Of a DNA stretch of 35,389 nt, positions 1 to 8,661 are shown in pieces; the stretch's first letter is position 1; the number at the start of each line of letters is the position of its first letter. The notes under the pieces were generated by a model. The model had not been told where the DNA came from. It did no database searches and saw nothing but the letters and a program-made list of their open reading frames with translations. The stretch spans positions 1 through 35,389 of the forward strand of contig CAZOSB010000026.1 in the NCBI GenBank assembly GCA_964582545.1, written 5' to 3'. The stretch comes from JAVVUJ01 sp964582545. GTDB lineage: Bacteria > Bacillota > Clostridia > Peptostreptococcales > Anaerovoracaceae. The position numbers and the translations under genes are program-made.

Positions 1-161
1 ATCAACTGTCATCTCATTTTTAAAAAAATTGTCTTGACAAGGAGGACATTATATATATCTTACCAATCAATTTTATTATCTTTAGCTAGTTTTTAATTCA
101 TTACACAATTTTTCAAACGTCTATTGATTTTTTAATTAAACAAACTTAAAAATAACGCAAT

Positions 162-197
162 CAAAAACAGCCCCACCAGTTATCAGCAGAGCTGTTG
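162..197 (-). terminator. Rho-independent terminator after nhaC-like gene
   Basis: On the minus strand AACAGCTC (189-196) pairs with GGGCTGTT (166-173) as an 8-bp stem with one G-U pair, followed by a T run. It lies just past the stop codon of the leftward antiporter gene. The remaining 160 bases to the left edge are AT-rich and show no gene I can support. Confidence 0.75.
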
Positions 198-244
198 AAT
201 TTTATTTTTATTAAAAGATTGTCACTCAATAAAAATTTGATAGA

Positions 245-1690
245 TTATTCAGCGTTTTCAATCCTCAGTAATTCTTGTTCCTTTTCCTCTTTCGTCAATG
301 TGGCTATTCCAAAACCGGTAAAGCCAAATAGGATTGCAAAGATTGCCGGTAAGAAACAGAAGAATGCCCAAGGCGCATAAGTTAACGTAGGTACTGCAAA
401 GGCCGTTGCATAGAAAATACCCGACATGCTCCAGGGCCATACTGGATTAGCACAAGTTCCTGCATCCTCAATTGTTCTAGATAAGTTACGTAGCTTCATT
501 CCCTGCTGCACAAATACCTTGCGAAATAGCTCTGGAACAATTAACGTAGGTACATAGGATGTTCCACCTACACCCGACAGAACAAATGTTGAAACCACAG
601 CTCCTAACATGGCTTGACCTTTAGAATGAATCTTATTGATCAAAGGTTTAAACATGATATCCAGAGACCCTGTAGCACTCATGATGGAGGTGTAGGAATA
701 GCCGCAATAAATTATGGTGATAATCCCAATCATTCCGTTCATACCACCTCTATTGACTAGTTTGGTTACAGCCGGATCAATCAAAGTTACGTCAATTCCT
801 GTCATTACATCTTTAAATCCTAGTATTGCAGCGCTTACTCCATTTTGTAATGTAAAGTCATTGACAAATACTCCTACGATAATAGCCACCAATGCTCCAA
901 AGAGCATGCTAGGAACGGTAGGTTTCTTTAAGAAAGCACCTGTAAAAATAATAATCATCGGTACAAGCATCAACCAGTGCCATTGATACATAGAATCTAG
1001 TGATTCCATCATTGCAATCGCAGAAGGTGACATTTGTGCAGAACCTTCTATCGTTCGCATCCCAATGATTAAATATAATATAATGCAGATGATAGCTGAT
1101 GGGGTGGTGGTATATAGTTGGTGTTTAATATGCTCATATAAATCTACTCCTCCCGTACAGGCAGGAGCCAAATTTGTGGTATCCGATAGGGGTGACATTT
1201 TGTCTCCAAATATAGAGCCGGAAATAACCGCACCGGCCGTAATCGCCAGTGATACGTCAAGTCCTTGGGCAATCCCAATCATAGCTACGCCTGCAGTTCC
1301 CGCAGCACCCCAAGCCGTCCCTGTAACGGTAGATAACAATAGACAAATTAAAAATGAAAATACAAATAAGTACTGAGGGTTTACCCACTCTAATCCATAG
1401 TAAATTAAGATGGGAATAGAGCCAGCAAACATAAAGGTGCCTATGATAATGCCCACAGACCACATGATTAATATTGCAGGTGTCACCTTTTTTAATCTTG
1501 AAGATATGGCTTCCTCTATGTCATTCCAGCTGTAACCCATCCTACGAGCTAATAAACCTGCAAAAACAGCAGCTGTAATGAGCATAGCTTCAATTCTAAG
1601 GCCTAAAATGATATAGCCTACAACCACTAGAAAAATTAAGAATAGAAATGGTAATATGGCCTCAATATAAGTAGGTTTTCTTTTTTCCAT
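245..1690 (-). CDS. nhaC: NhaC-family Na+/H+ (or substrate/Na+) antiporter
   Basis: The 481-residue product is a polytopic inner-membrane protein with about 11-12 hydrophobic segments. Its length and layout fit the NhaC family, including the GTAWGAAGTAG and GDKMSPLSDTTNLAP stretches typical of that family. The family exchanges Na+ for H+, but some members exchange organic solutes (for example malate/lactate in MleN). The start is supported by AAAGGA about 7 bases upstream of the ATG. It is the second gene of a leftward unit with the opine-dehydrogenase-like gene (94-base gap), so it may carry the substrate or product of that enzyme rather than serve only pH homeostasis; that is inference. Transcription probably begins at the sigma-54 promoter at 2921-2937. 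Confidence 0.85.
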   Translation of the reverse strand: MEKRKPTYIEAILPFLFLIFLVVVGYIILGLRIEAMLITAAVFAGLLARRMGYSWNDIEEAISSRLKKVTPAILIMWSVGIIIGTFMFAGSIPILIYYGLEWVNPQYLFVFSFLICLLLSTVTGTAWGAAGTAGVAMIGIAQGLDVSLAITAGAVISGSIFGDKMSPLSDTTNLAPACTGGVDLYEHIKHQLYTTTPSAIICIILYLIIGMRTIEGSAQMSPSAIAMMESLDSMYQWHWLMLVPMIIIFTGAFLKKPTVPSMLFGALVAIIVGVFVNDFTLQNGVSAAILGFKDVMTGIDVTLIDPAVTKLVNRGGMNGMIGIITIIYCGYSYTSIMSATGSLDIMFKPLINKIHSKGQAMLGAVVSTFVLSGVGGTSYVPTLIVPELFRKVFVQQGMKLRNLSRTIEDAGTCANPVWPWSMSGIFYATAFAVPTLTYAPWAFFCFLPAIFAILFGFTGFGIATLTKEEKEQELLRIENAE

Positions 1691-1784
1691 GACAATTCCT
1701 TTCTATTTCACAAACAATCAATTTTTAACTTCTATTAACTTACATAGGTTAATTCGTTTTTAGTTAATTCGGTTATTGAATCTA

Positions 1785-2876
1785 TCAAATTTCAGAATTA
1801 AAAACTTCTTTCAATTTGTCAATGCTAAATGTATCAATCCCTAATGTTTTAGGAGTTAAAAGACCTTCCTGTCGATAATCCCTTTTCATGATTGTCGAGA
1901 TAATCAAAATCATGCTATCGATAACAGGTGTTTCTACTCCCACCTGCTTCGCAAGTTCTGAGATGAATACTAATCCATATCCTACATCCTCATGAAAGTA
2001 TCGATAGTCCAGTTGGGTCTGTGCCTTAATTCCCTTAAATCCCGGTGCTGTTCTATATCCTGTTTCATATGACTTTTCTACATTATATTCCTGCATAATC
2101 TTTACATCAATATCAGGAATTAAACCGATATCCAGCACCTTGCTCAAAGCCAATTTTTCGTTATCTATGGCTTCCATCAACCTTCCGGCAGCTGGTGTTG
2201 CCCCATCCTCATAAAAGTAAAAGTCACCGTTTGTAGATTCAATCCTGCTTGCATTGAGCAGTGTCACAGAAGGATGTATGATGTTATTACCGGTTAATAG
2301 CATTGTCATTAATATACTTTTGGCTGGGCTGGATCCCATATAAACTTGTTTAAATAAATCGTAGGCCTTTAAAGTGTACTTTGTTGGCAGCGCCGCAATA
2401 AATAACCCTCCCGTCAATTTATGAAATATATTCACGGATCCCGGAACATTCACTCGGCAAGCATAAGGCAAAGTTGAGGTCTCCGATATGATATACTCAT
2501 CATCTTCCAATTCAAGTCCTAAGGCACGCTTTAACACGATGGCACCACCACAAGAACTCGGACAAACACACACGACTTGTTCTTTCTTTAAATAAGGTTT
2601 CAATGCCCTGCCAAAAACAGGAGTGCTATAGGCTGGCCCTATTATAAGAATGAATTCTGCCCCTTCAATCGCTTTTTCAACACTGTGACCTGCATAAGTT
2701 ACCTTTGCAAATCCTTCAAGTTTGCCACTGCAATTGATCCCACCTTGAGATTGAATCGCTTTAATATTGATGGAAAACTCTTCGAAATCAAAAATGCTAA
2801 CCTCATGCCCTGCCAATGACCAATCTGAAGCAGCTGCACATCCTCCATTACCTGATCCTAAAATTGCTATTTTCAT
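1785..2876 (-). CDS. Opine/octopine dehydrogenase-like NAD(P)-dependent oxidoreductase
   Basis: This 363-residue protein starts with a Rossmann fold (GSGNGGCAAA, residues 7-16). In its C-terminal half it carries the octopine dehydrogenase (PF02317-like) signature: an N-x-x-x-HP-x-x-x-LLNA-x-RIE stretch holding the expected catalytic His, then YFHEDVGYGLV. Enzymes of this family reductively couple an amino acid with a 2-oxoacid, or oxidise the resulting opine. It is cytoplasmic and has no signal peptide. GGAGG lies 7 bases before the ATG. It is the first gene of the sigma-54-driven unit with nhaC, next to a divergent activator. That arrangement favours regulated catabolism of an opine or related imino acid. 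The exact substrate cannot be read from the sequence. Confidence 0.8.
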   Translation of the reverse strand: MKIAILGSGNGGCAAASDWSLAGHEVSIFDFEEFSINIKAIQSQGGINCSGKLEGFAKVTYAGHSVEKAIEGAEFILIIGPAYSTPVFGRALKPYLKKEQVVCVCPSSCGGAIVLKRALGLELEDDEYIISETSTLPYACRVNVPGSVNIFHKLTGGLFIAALPTKYTLKAYDLFKQVYMGSSPAKSILMTMLLTGNNIIHPSVTLLNASRIESTNGDFYFYEDGATPAAGRLMEAIDNEKLALSKVLDIGLIPDIDVKIMQEYNVEKSYETGYRTAPGFKGIKAQTQLDYRYFHEDVGYGLVFISELAKQVGVETPVIDSMILIISTIMKRDYRQEGLLTPKTLGIDTFSIDKLKEVFNSEI

Positions 2877-2920
2877 AATATACCTCCAATGACACTAAGT
2901 TTTATTTACTCACTCCTATT

Positions 2921-2937
2921 AGCAAGCAGCTTGCCAA
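2921..2937 (-). promoter_or_regulatory. Sigma-54 (-24/-12) promoter for the opine dehydrogenase-nhaC unit
   Basis: The minus strand reads TTGGCAAGCTGCTTGCT. It matches the consensus YTGGCACGRNNNTTGCW with exact GG/GC spacing and only two mismatches (C to A, R to C). The start would fall near 2910, ahead of the GGAGG and ATG of the dehydrogenase gene. The activator gene at 3245 is divergent. Confidence 0.85.
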
Positions 2938-3020
2938 TAGAATTTATAAAATGCAAATACCATTGTAAATTCAAAGAAAATTTAATTTTATTAAATAATT
3001 TAGTGCAACAAATCATAAAA

Positions 3021-3083
3021 TGGTGTAAAATGATAATTCCTCAGTGACTTAAAAACAGCTTAAAATGATCTAAAATTTCACCA
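3021..3083. promoter_or_regulatory. Possible activator-binding region between the divergent sigma-54 promoters
   Basis: TGGTGTAAA (3021-3029) and an inverted relative TTTCACCA (3076-3083), with repeated TAAAAT and TGACTTAA elements between them, lie 85-160 bases upstream of the leftward promoter and 50-110 bases upstream of the rightward one. This is where an enhancer-binding protein would be expected to bind. The dyads are imperfect, so this is a weak call. Confidence 0.3.
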
Positions 3084-3130
3084 ATGACTTAATGAGAATA
3101 ACTCAATTATTAGAATATAGGCAACATAAG

Positions 3131-3147
3131 ATGGCATAAGATTTGCT
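3131..3147 (+). promoter_or_regulatory. Sigma-54 promoter upstream of the activator gene
   Basis: ATGGCATAAGATTTGCT keeps TGGCA, the 6-base gap and TTGCW of the sigma-54 consensus. The predicted start near 3158 leaves a leader of about 85 bases before the activator's ATG at 3245. It suggests the activator gene is itself sigma-54 dependent and possibly autoactivated. Confidence 0.65.
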
Positions 3148-3244
3148 ATTAATTTACTCTATTATATCATTTAAAATTCTATAGGAACAATCCCATATTC
3201 TAATATTTAAAAAGATACAATATTATTAATGAAAGGATGGTAGT

Positions 3245-4675
3245 ATGAACTTATTTAACAGCCAAGCATCCCAAAAAAGCACCTCTTCAATGGATCAGAT
3301 TCAATTGTTTAAACAAATTATCGAGTCTCTTCATGATGGAGTTTTCATATCTGATCCAAAGGGCAAGGTGGTCTATATCAATCCCAGCAGTGAGAAGCTC
3401 TGTGGAATCAGCCGAGAAAATGTAATAGGCAAAAATGTGTTAGATTTAGAAGAACAGGGTCTCTTTCACCCTTCGGTCATCGGCATGGCTATGCGAATCA
3501 AAGAACCTATCTCCATAATCCAAGATACTCACAATAACAAAAAGCTTTTAGCAAAAGCCATACCGATCTATAATCAAGATGGAACCATAACTTATTTTCT
3601 TGCAGTCACCAGCGATGTCACCGAACAGATGAATTTAAAAAAAAGTTTGGAAGAAAAAGATGAAACTATTAAACAATTTTTATTAAAAATAAAGCATTTA
3701 GAAATTAATGCATCACCTACTGAAAATGCAGGTATTCTATTTGCCAGTGAAAAGATGGAAAAAATCAATTCTGTTTTGTTTCGCATAGCCAAGAGCGATA
3801 TCAATATCCTGCTTTTGGGTGAATCTGGAGTAGGTAAAACCATGATTTCAAAACTGATCCATTCTAAAAGCAGTCGCAAGGAAAAACCCTTCCACGTGAT
3901 TAATTGTAGCGTCATACCGGAACCACTCCTAGAATCGGAGCTCTTTGGTTATGAAAAGGGCTCCTTTACAGGGGCTTTAGACAGTGGCAAGAAGGGGTTA
4001 TTTGAATTAGTAAATGGCGGTACAGTTTTTTTAGATGAAATAGGAGAGCTTACCTTTGCTATGCAAGCAAAGCTGTTGCAAGTTATTCAAGAAAAAAAAA
4101 TAAGAAGAATTGGGGGTTCACAGGAGATAAAGGTGGACTTCCGCCTCATCGCAGCCACAAATCAAGATTTAACATTGAATATTTCCAACAGATCTTTTCG
4201 AGAAGACCTGTACTATCGGTTAAACGGATTCTCCTTTTTCATCCCAGCTTTGAGAGAAAGAAAAGAGGATATACAAGTTCTATCTTATTTTTTTCTTGAA
4301 CGTCAGAACAAAAAATATAATATCAAAAAAAAGCTATCGAAAGATGTTTTACAGGTCTTTAACCAATACCCTTGGCCTGGTAACGTCAGAGAATTGGAGC
4401 ATATCATCGAAAGTCTCTGCGTGGTCAGTGAGTATGACATGATCACTCTAGAAGATTTACCCGAATGTTTTGATGCCGTCAAAACTGGTCTAGGGTTTCC
4501 TCAAATTTCCACAGATACCATCCTGCCCATGGAACAAGCTTTTGAAATTGTAGAAGCCGAATTGATCCGCAGAGCCTATAAAAAATACCACAATTCATAT
4601 AAAGTTGCGGAAGTTTTAAAAATCAGTCAATCCACAGCTTATCGGAAGATTAAAAAGTACGTTTTGAATAAATAA
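3245..4675 (+). CDS. Sigma-54-dependent transcriptional activator (PAS-AAA+-HTH)
   Basis: The 476-residue protein has a PAS sensor domain (about residues 20-130), a short coiled linker, a sigma-54 interaction AAA+ domain and a C-terminal Fis-type helix-turn-helix (about 445-472). Walker A is GESGVGKT (192-199) and Walker B is VFLDEIG (261-267). The sigma-54 contact loop reads GSFTGA (239-244) instead of the usual GAFTGA. There is no receiver domain, so it probably senses a small ligand or redox state through PAS. The start has AAAGGATGG upstream. It is divergent from the opine dehydrogenase-nhaC unit, which has a sigma-54 promoter, making that unit the obvious target. Its 3' end overlaps the convergent WG-repeat gene by 26 bases. 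Confidence 0.92.
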   Translation: MNLFNSQASQKSTSSMDQIQLFKQIIESLHDGVFISDPKGKVVYINPSSEKLCGISRENVIGKNVLDLEEQGLFHPSVIGMAMRIKEPISIIQDTHNNKKLLAKAIPIYNQDGTITYFLAVTSDVTEQMNLKKSLEEKDETIKQFLLKIKHLEINASPTENAGILFASEKMEKINSVLFRIAKSDINILLLGESGVGKTMISKLIHSKSSRKEKPFHVINCSVIPEPLLESELFGYEKGSFTGALDSGKKGLFELVNGGTVFLDEIGELTFAMQAKLLQVIQEKKIRRIGGSQEIKVDFRLIAATNQDLTLNISNRSFREDLYYRLNGFSFFIPALRERKEDIQVLSYFFLERQNKKYNIKKKLSKDVLQVFNQYPWPGNVRELEHIIESLCVVSEYDMITLEDLPECFDAVKTGLGFPQISTDTILPMEQAFEIVEAELIRRAYKKYHNSYKVAEVLKISQSTAYRKIKKYVLNK

Positions 4676-5609
4676 AGCCCCACAATCCATCAGATTTTAC
4701 AGCGGCAATATCTCCGTTGAAGCGGTCCGCTTCCTGAAATACAAAAGGAATTAAAACATGATTATTTTTATCGATAAAACCTGCCTTGCCGTCTTTCTTT
4801 GCCGCATAGATGGTGTCCTTCATCTTCTCAGACTTTACCAACCACCCAGCCACGTTATACCCCAGATTCTCACCTTCCACATCCTCATACTCCTGTGTTC
4901 CCTCGATCTTCTCCTTTAAATAATCGTATTCTGCAGGAGTAATGAGCTTGGTGCCCTCAACAATCCCAAACTTTCCAGCTTTTTTCCAGTATTCCCAATC
5001 CCAATTGGGCCAACCTTCTTCAGAGTCAAGACCCGTCACCTCAATTTGTTGCACCACGGTGGGAAATTCTACACCCTCTTCATTATCATAAGAAGGTGGT
5101 CCCTCTGCAGAATAAACCAGTTTATCTTCCTTTATATCCCAATAATAGTTGCTACTCCCATGCCCACAGTCCCACGTTCTTTCCCCTCGAAAGCTGAGAG
5201 TCAAAGACTCTCCTTCAGACTGACTTTTATCAAAGGTCATTCCATGGGATGAGCAAAAGCTGATTTCATCGTATTGAAAGTCATATTTCACTCCATTATA
5301 TACATCCACCACACCCCAAAGTCCATCCTTCTTTGCTGCCCAAAGACCGGACCAACCGATTGCTTGCATATCCTCATATTCAAATTTCGGTTTTGTATGC
5401 CAGGAAATTTCGTCGTCCAAATCGTCGTCGTCGTCCTCATCTTCATCGCCTATGCCAGGGGGTTGAGAAGGGTTTCTGTCCTCATTTGCCTCATACCACC
5501 AATAAAAGGTACCTGCGGCTATTGCGATTAGTAGAATGGAGAAAATTAAAATGTATTTTCTCCCCGAACCCTTCTTTTCAGTCTCTTTGTTTTCCGGAAT
5601 TTCATTCAT
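4650..5609 (-). CDS. Membrane-anchored WG-repeat protein
   Basis: This 319-residue protein has a short charged N-terminus, one transmembrane helix (about residues 19-42), a very acidic Asp/Glu linker (about 54-68) and an extracytoplasmic region with degenerate WG (KWG) repeats. Examples are GLWAAKKDGLWGVVD, GKFGIVEG, GKAGFIDKNNHVLIP and the final SDGLWGFI. WG repeats usually form a beta-propeller-like binding surface; no enzymatic role is evident. The last repeat is cut short (GLWGFIYSKRTF), and the final codons are antisense to the activator gene's end, so the C-terminus may have been altered. It starts 87 bases after the S58 gene and may be cotranscribed with it. Confidence 0.75.
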   Translation of the reverse strand: MNEIPENKETEKKGSGRKYILIFSILLIAIAAGTFYWWYEANEDRNPSQPPGIGDEDEDDDDDLDDEISWHTKPKFEYEDMQAIGWSGLWAAKKDGLWGVVDVYNGVKYDFQYDEISFCSSHGMTFDKSQSEGESLTLSFRGERTWDCGHGSSNYYWDIKEDKLVYSAEGPPSYDNEEGVEFPTVVQQIEVTGLDSEEGWPNWDWEYWKKAGKFGIVEGTKLITPAEYDYLKEKIEGTQEYEDVEGENLGYNVAGWLVKSEKMKDTIYAAKKDGKAGFIDKNNHVLIPFVFQEADRFNGDIAAVKSDGLWGFIYSKRTF

Positions 5610-5696
5610 AATAATTGTTCTCCATTCATCTCCATTTGCTTTCTTTTCAGCATAACCTATTTGTTTGATGCTTAACCTACTCTTTTTCAGAATATC

Positions 5697-6662
5697 TTAC
5701 TTCTCAATCTCCACAGCCGCCTTTAATCCATAAGCCGGCTGCGCTTTTAATACAGCTCTGTTGATAGCCCGCGCCATCACTTCCGTAGCCATGGCTCCCA
5801 AGGCATCCTGCCCCACTTCGGCCTCACCTGTAGCCATGACAAAGATGGTATCCCCATCCACAGAGGTATGTACCGGTCTGATGGCTCTGGCAAAACCATT
5901 ATGGGCTATAGATGCTAATTTATTGGCTTGCGCTTTGCTCAGCTTGGCATTGGTGATAATACATCCTATGGTAGTATTTCCGCTGAATACGTTTCTATTC
6001 CGATCAATTTCCTCAAACATGACTTTTTCAGTACCGTATAGTTCTGTCTTATCCTCATTTAAAATACCAGCGAGGATTTTACCTGTATTTACATCTACCA
6101 CATCCCCTAAGGCATTGACCGCTACCACTGCAGCACATTGCACAGTTCCAATTTGTGCCGCGTAAATACCCAATCCACCTTTCATCATCCTTTCCACACC
6201 TAAAAACTTACCTACGGAGGCTCCTGTACCGGCTCCTGCATTACCTTCCTCTGGTTGGTTTTTTTCGGCGTTTACACAAGCTTCATAACCCATTGCTTTG
6301 TCCGGTCTGCATTTGGGATCCCCCACCACCAGATCAAAGAGAGAGGCACCACAGACGATGGGTACAACCGCTACACCCACATCAAATCCTACCCCCTTAT
6401 TTTCAAGATATTGCATGGCACCATCCCCTGCTGCCAATCCGTAGGCACTGCCTCCGGAAAGCATCACCGCATGAATTTGCTCCACCATGTTGACCGGCTT
6501 CAAGAGTTCCGTTTCACGAGATGCAGGACCACCACCCCGCACATCTACACCTGCCCAAGCTCCTTCTTCGCAGATGATGACCGTACAGCCCGTACCACCC
6601 TCTAAATTTTGTGCATTCCCTATTTTTATTCCCTTTATCTCAGAAATATTGATTTCTTTCAT
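5697..6662 (-). CDS. Cytoplasmic family S58 (P1/DmpA-like) aminopeptidase/amidase
   Basis: The 321-residue protein matches family S58, the self-processing DmpA/BapA hydrolases. It shows GGTGCTVI, GVDVRGGGPASRETELL, LSGGSAYGLAAGDG, the GAGTGASVGK loop and the likely autocleavage site N-T-T (residues 229-231) that exposes a Thr nucleophile. Characterised members remove N-terminal residues from peptides, esters and amides; BapA enzymes accept beta-amino acids such as beta-alanine. No signal peptide is present. It follows the OPT transporter gene after a terminator-like hairpin, suggesting hydrolysis of imported peptides or amides. A second, exported paralogue lies at 21822-22937. Confidence 0.88.
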   Translation of the reverse strand: MKEINISEIKGIKIGNAQNLEGGTGCTVIICEEGAWAGVDVRGGGPASRETELLKPVNMVEQIHAVMLSGGSAYGLAAGDGAMQYLENKGVGFDVGVAVVPIVCGASLFDLVVGDPKCRPDKAMGYEACVNAEKNQPEEGNAGAGTGASVGKFLGVERMMKGGLGIYAAQIGTVQCAAVVAVNALGDVVDVNTGKILAGILNEDKTELYGTEKVMFEEIDRNRNVFSGNTTIGCIITNAKLSKAQANKLASIAHNGFARAIRPVHTSVDGDTIFVMATGEAEVGQDALGAMATEVMARAINRAVLKAQPAYGLKAAVEIEK

Positions 6663-6712
6663 TTCATTTTCCTCATTTATATATTTAATACTATAAAGCT
6701 ATTCATTCGATT

Positions 6713-6749
6713 AAAAATGAGCTCAGACCTTCAGGAAGAAAATCTGAGC
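6713..6749 (-). terminator. Terminator after the OPT transporter gene
   Basis: On the minus strand GCTCAGA (6743-6749) pairs with TCTGAGC (6721-6727), followed by TCATTTTT. It separates the transporter gene from the downstream S58 gene, though readthrough is possible. Confidence 0.7.
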
Positions 6750-6787
6750 CTTTAATTTAGGTGTGTTTATATAAATTATTATTTCAT

Positions 6788-8479
6788 CTATATCGCCATC
6801 AAAGCGGGAATCGCTTGAATCAATGCGATGATTACACCAACAACGGCTTCTCCGCCCAGCAATCCGGATGCAATAATGAGACCTGTTCCCTTCTTATCAA
6901 AATCAGGCGCTACTTTTTGCACTACAAACCTTAATGCACCGCCAATAAAAGCAGTCAATGACAGATAGAACGGCAGGTAAACTCCCAATCCTAAAGTCAT
7001 TACAGGAAAGTTCACACAGTATAGAACTGTTCCTAATACAAGACCGATTAAGAAAGATGTCATGTGAGGAATTCCCCCTACCATTGCAGCTACCGCTCCT
7101 GCTTGAGGTGCTACAAACATTTCAGGGTTTCCAAAGGCTTCAGGACCGTATGCCGTTAGGATTACATAAAACACTCCCACAGACACAAAGGCACCGATTA
7201 AACCACCTAAGCACTCCCCTAACCATTGTGCTTTTGGATCAGATTTTAAAATATTACCGGCTTTAAAATCGTTCATAACGTCACCGGCCAAACCGCAAGC
7301 GATGGCCACGATGGCAGCTACAAAGAATGCTTCTGTCTGACCGATGCTGGAAGCAGCTTTAGCTGCAAGGAGTACGATGATTCCAAATACTTCCATAGGA
7401 TTGATTCCCGATTGTCCTACCATCTGTGCAGACATGGAAGTGGCAAGCCAAACCCCTAAAATGGTAATGATACTCGCTACGATAGGCATGCCGCAAATGA
7501 CGGTGTAAAGCGCAGCCAAAAGTGCCATAACGATAGGTGCCCATCTCAAGTCTACAAACCCGTCCTTCATAGCTTCTTTACTGAACATAGGTCCAAAGAT
7601 TTCCTTTGCCTTAGGTAAAATTCCCTTTACGATAATTCCGATTCCCGTTCCTACCATAAGACCGATGCCCAGAGACGACTTGATGGCAGCAGCAGTAGCT
7701 CCATCCCACCAACCTAATTCCGTTCCTCCTAACAAGATGCCAAAGTCACCGATCAGTCCACCTAAGAACCAAACACCGATAAACACAGGACCTATTATGT
7801 AACCGATGGAAATCAGCATCGGAGACCACCAAATTCCAGTTAAAGATCCGTATGCCATCATCTTTGAGTTCAGTGTAGCAGCAGGAAAAAGAGTCTTTCC
7901 TAAAAATGCAGGCATACCATCTCTTAAAAATGTAAATAAAGCAGCTAAACCCATGGACATAAACAAGGTAACGGATTTTTTACCTCCCTCGTCCCCTATG
8001 ATCAAGGTTTCCGCCGCTGCCTGACCCATTGGGTAAGGTAAATCCTTGGTAACAACAAAATATTTTCGAATCAGTGCAGTAAAAATAAGACCTAAGATTA
8101 CCCCTCCCAGTACTACCATAATCAGCTTCAGCAAACTGACATCTGCATTTTGGTCTAACATGTAAATCCCCGGTAGGGTAAAGGCCAGCCCTCCGGCCGT
8201 CATGGCTCCAGCCGACATAACGGTGTGAGTTACATTGATTTCGTTGATATTGGTGTTTCCGAACATCTTTAAAAAAAACATGGAAACTAAGGCCACAAAG
8301 ATGATAGGCCAGGGCAGCGCTCCCAGCTTTAAAGCTACATACATGGAACTCATAGTCAGGATTACCGCTCCCACAGCACCAATGAGCATACCTCGAACAG
8401 TCAATTGCTGACGGAAGGAAGTGGCATATTTAATTCCTTTGTTCTCTTCCATCTGGACGCCTTTGTTTTCTTCAGACAT
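6788..8479 (-). CDS. OPT-family oligopeptide transporter
   Basis: This is a polytopic membrane protein of about 563 residues of the OPT family, which imports peptides (or, in the YSL branch, metal chelates) by proton coupling. About 14-16 hydrophobic segments are visible, with family-like stretches such as SAGAMTAGG, KDLPYPMGQAAAETL and GGLIGDFGILLGG. It is a little shorter than many OPT proteins. I prefer the ATG at 8479 (MSEENKG) because AAAGGAG lies just upstream of it; the ATG at 8497 would overlap that site. The S58 hydrolase gene follows, consistent with uptake and cleavage of a peptide-like substrate. It lies 182 bases after the amidohydrolase gene in the same direction. Confidence 0.88.
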   Translation of the reverse strand: MSEENKGVQMEENKGIKYATSFRQQLTVRGMLIGAVGAVILTMSSMYVALKLGALPWPIIFVALVSMFFLKMFGNTNINEINVTHTVMSAGAMTAGGLAFTLPGIYMLDQNADVSLLKLIMVVLGGVILGLIFTALIRKYFVVTKDLPYPMGQAAAETLIIGDEGGKKSVTLFMSMGLAALFTFLRDGMPAFLGKTLFPAATLNSKMMAYGSLTGIWWSPMLISIGYIIGPVFIGVWFLGGLIGDFGILLGGTELGWWDGATAAAIKSSLGIGLMVGTGIGIIVKGILPKAKEIFGPMFSKEAMKDGFVDLRWAPIVMALLAALYTVICGMPIVASIITILGVWLATSMSAQMVGQSGINPMEVFGIIVLLAAKAASSIGQTEAFFVAAIVAIACGLAGDVMNDFKAGNILKSDPKAQWLGECLGGLIGAFVSVGVFYVILTAYGPEAFGNPEMFVAPQAGAVAAMVGGIPHMTSFLIGLVLGTVLYCVNFPVMTLGLGVYLPFYLSLTAFIGGALRFVVQKVAPDFDKKGTGLIIASGLLGGEAVVGVIIALIQAIPALMAI

Positions 8480-8661
8480 TTGAATTTCTCCTTTCAAAAT
8501 AGTTTCATACTTTGGCCGTTAAAGCCGCTTTAGAAAAAATATATGCAATTAATGATTACATATATTTCTTATCACAAATTTAAACAATTGTAAAGAAATT
8601 CGGCAAATAGATCCTTACTTATTAATGTATACTTTCGTTTGGTTTGTTTCAACACTATGTT

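Noticed and set aside
29..60. TTGTC/GACAA mini-palindrome with a TTGACA-like box, a GGAGG-like stretch and an AT run near the left edge
   Set aside because: Spacing to any -10 box is poor and no open frame follows, so neither promoter nor ribosome site is supported.
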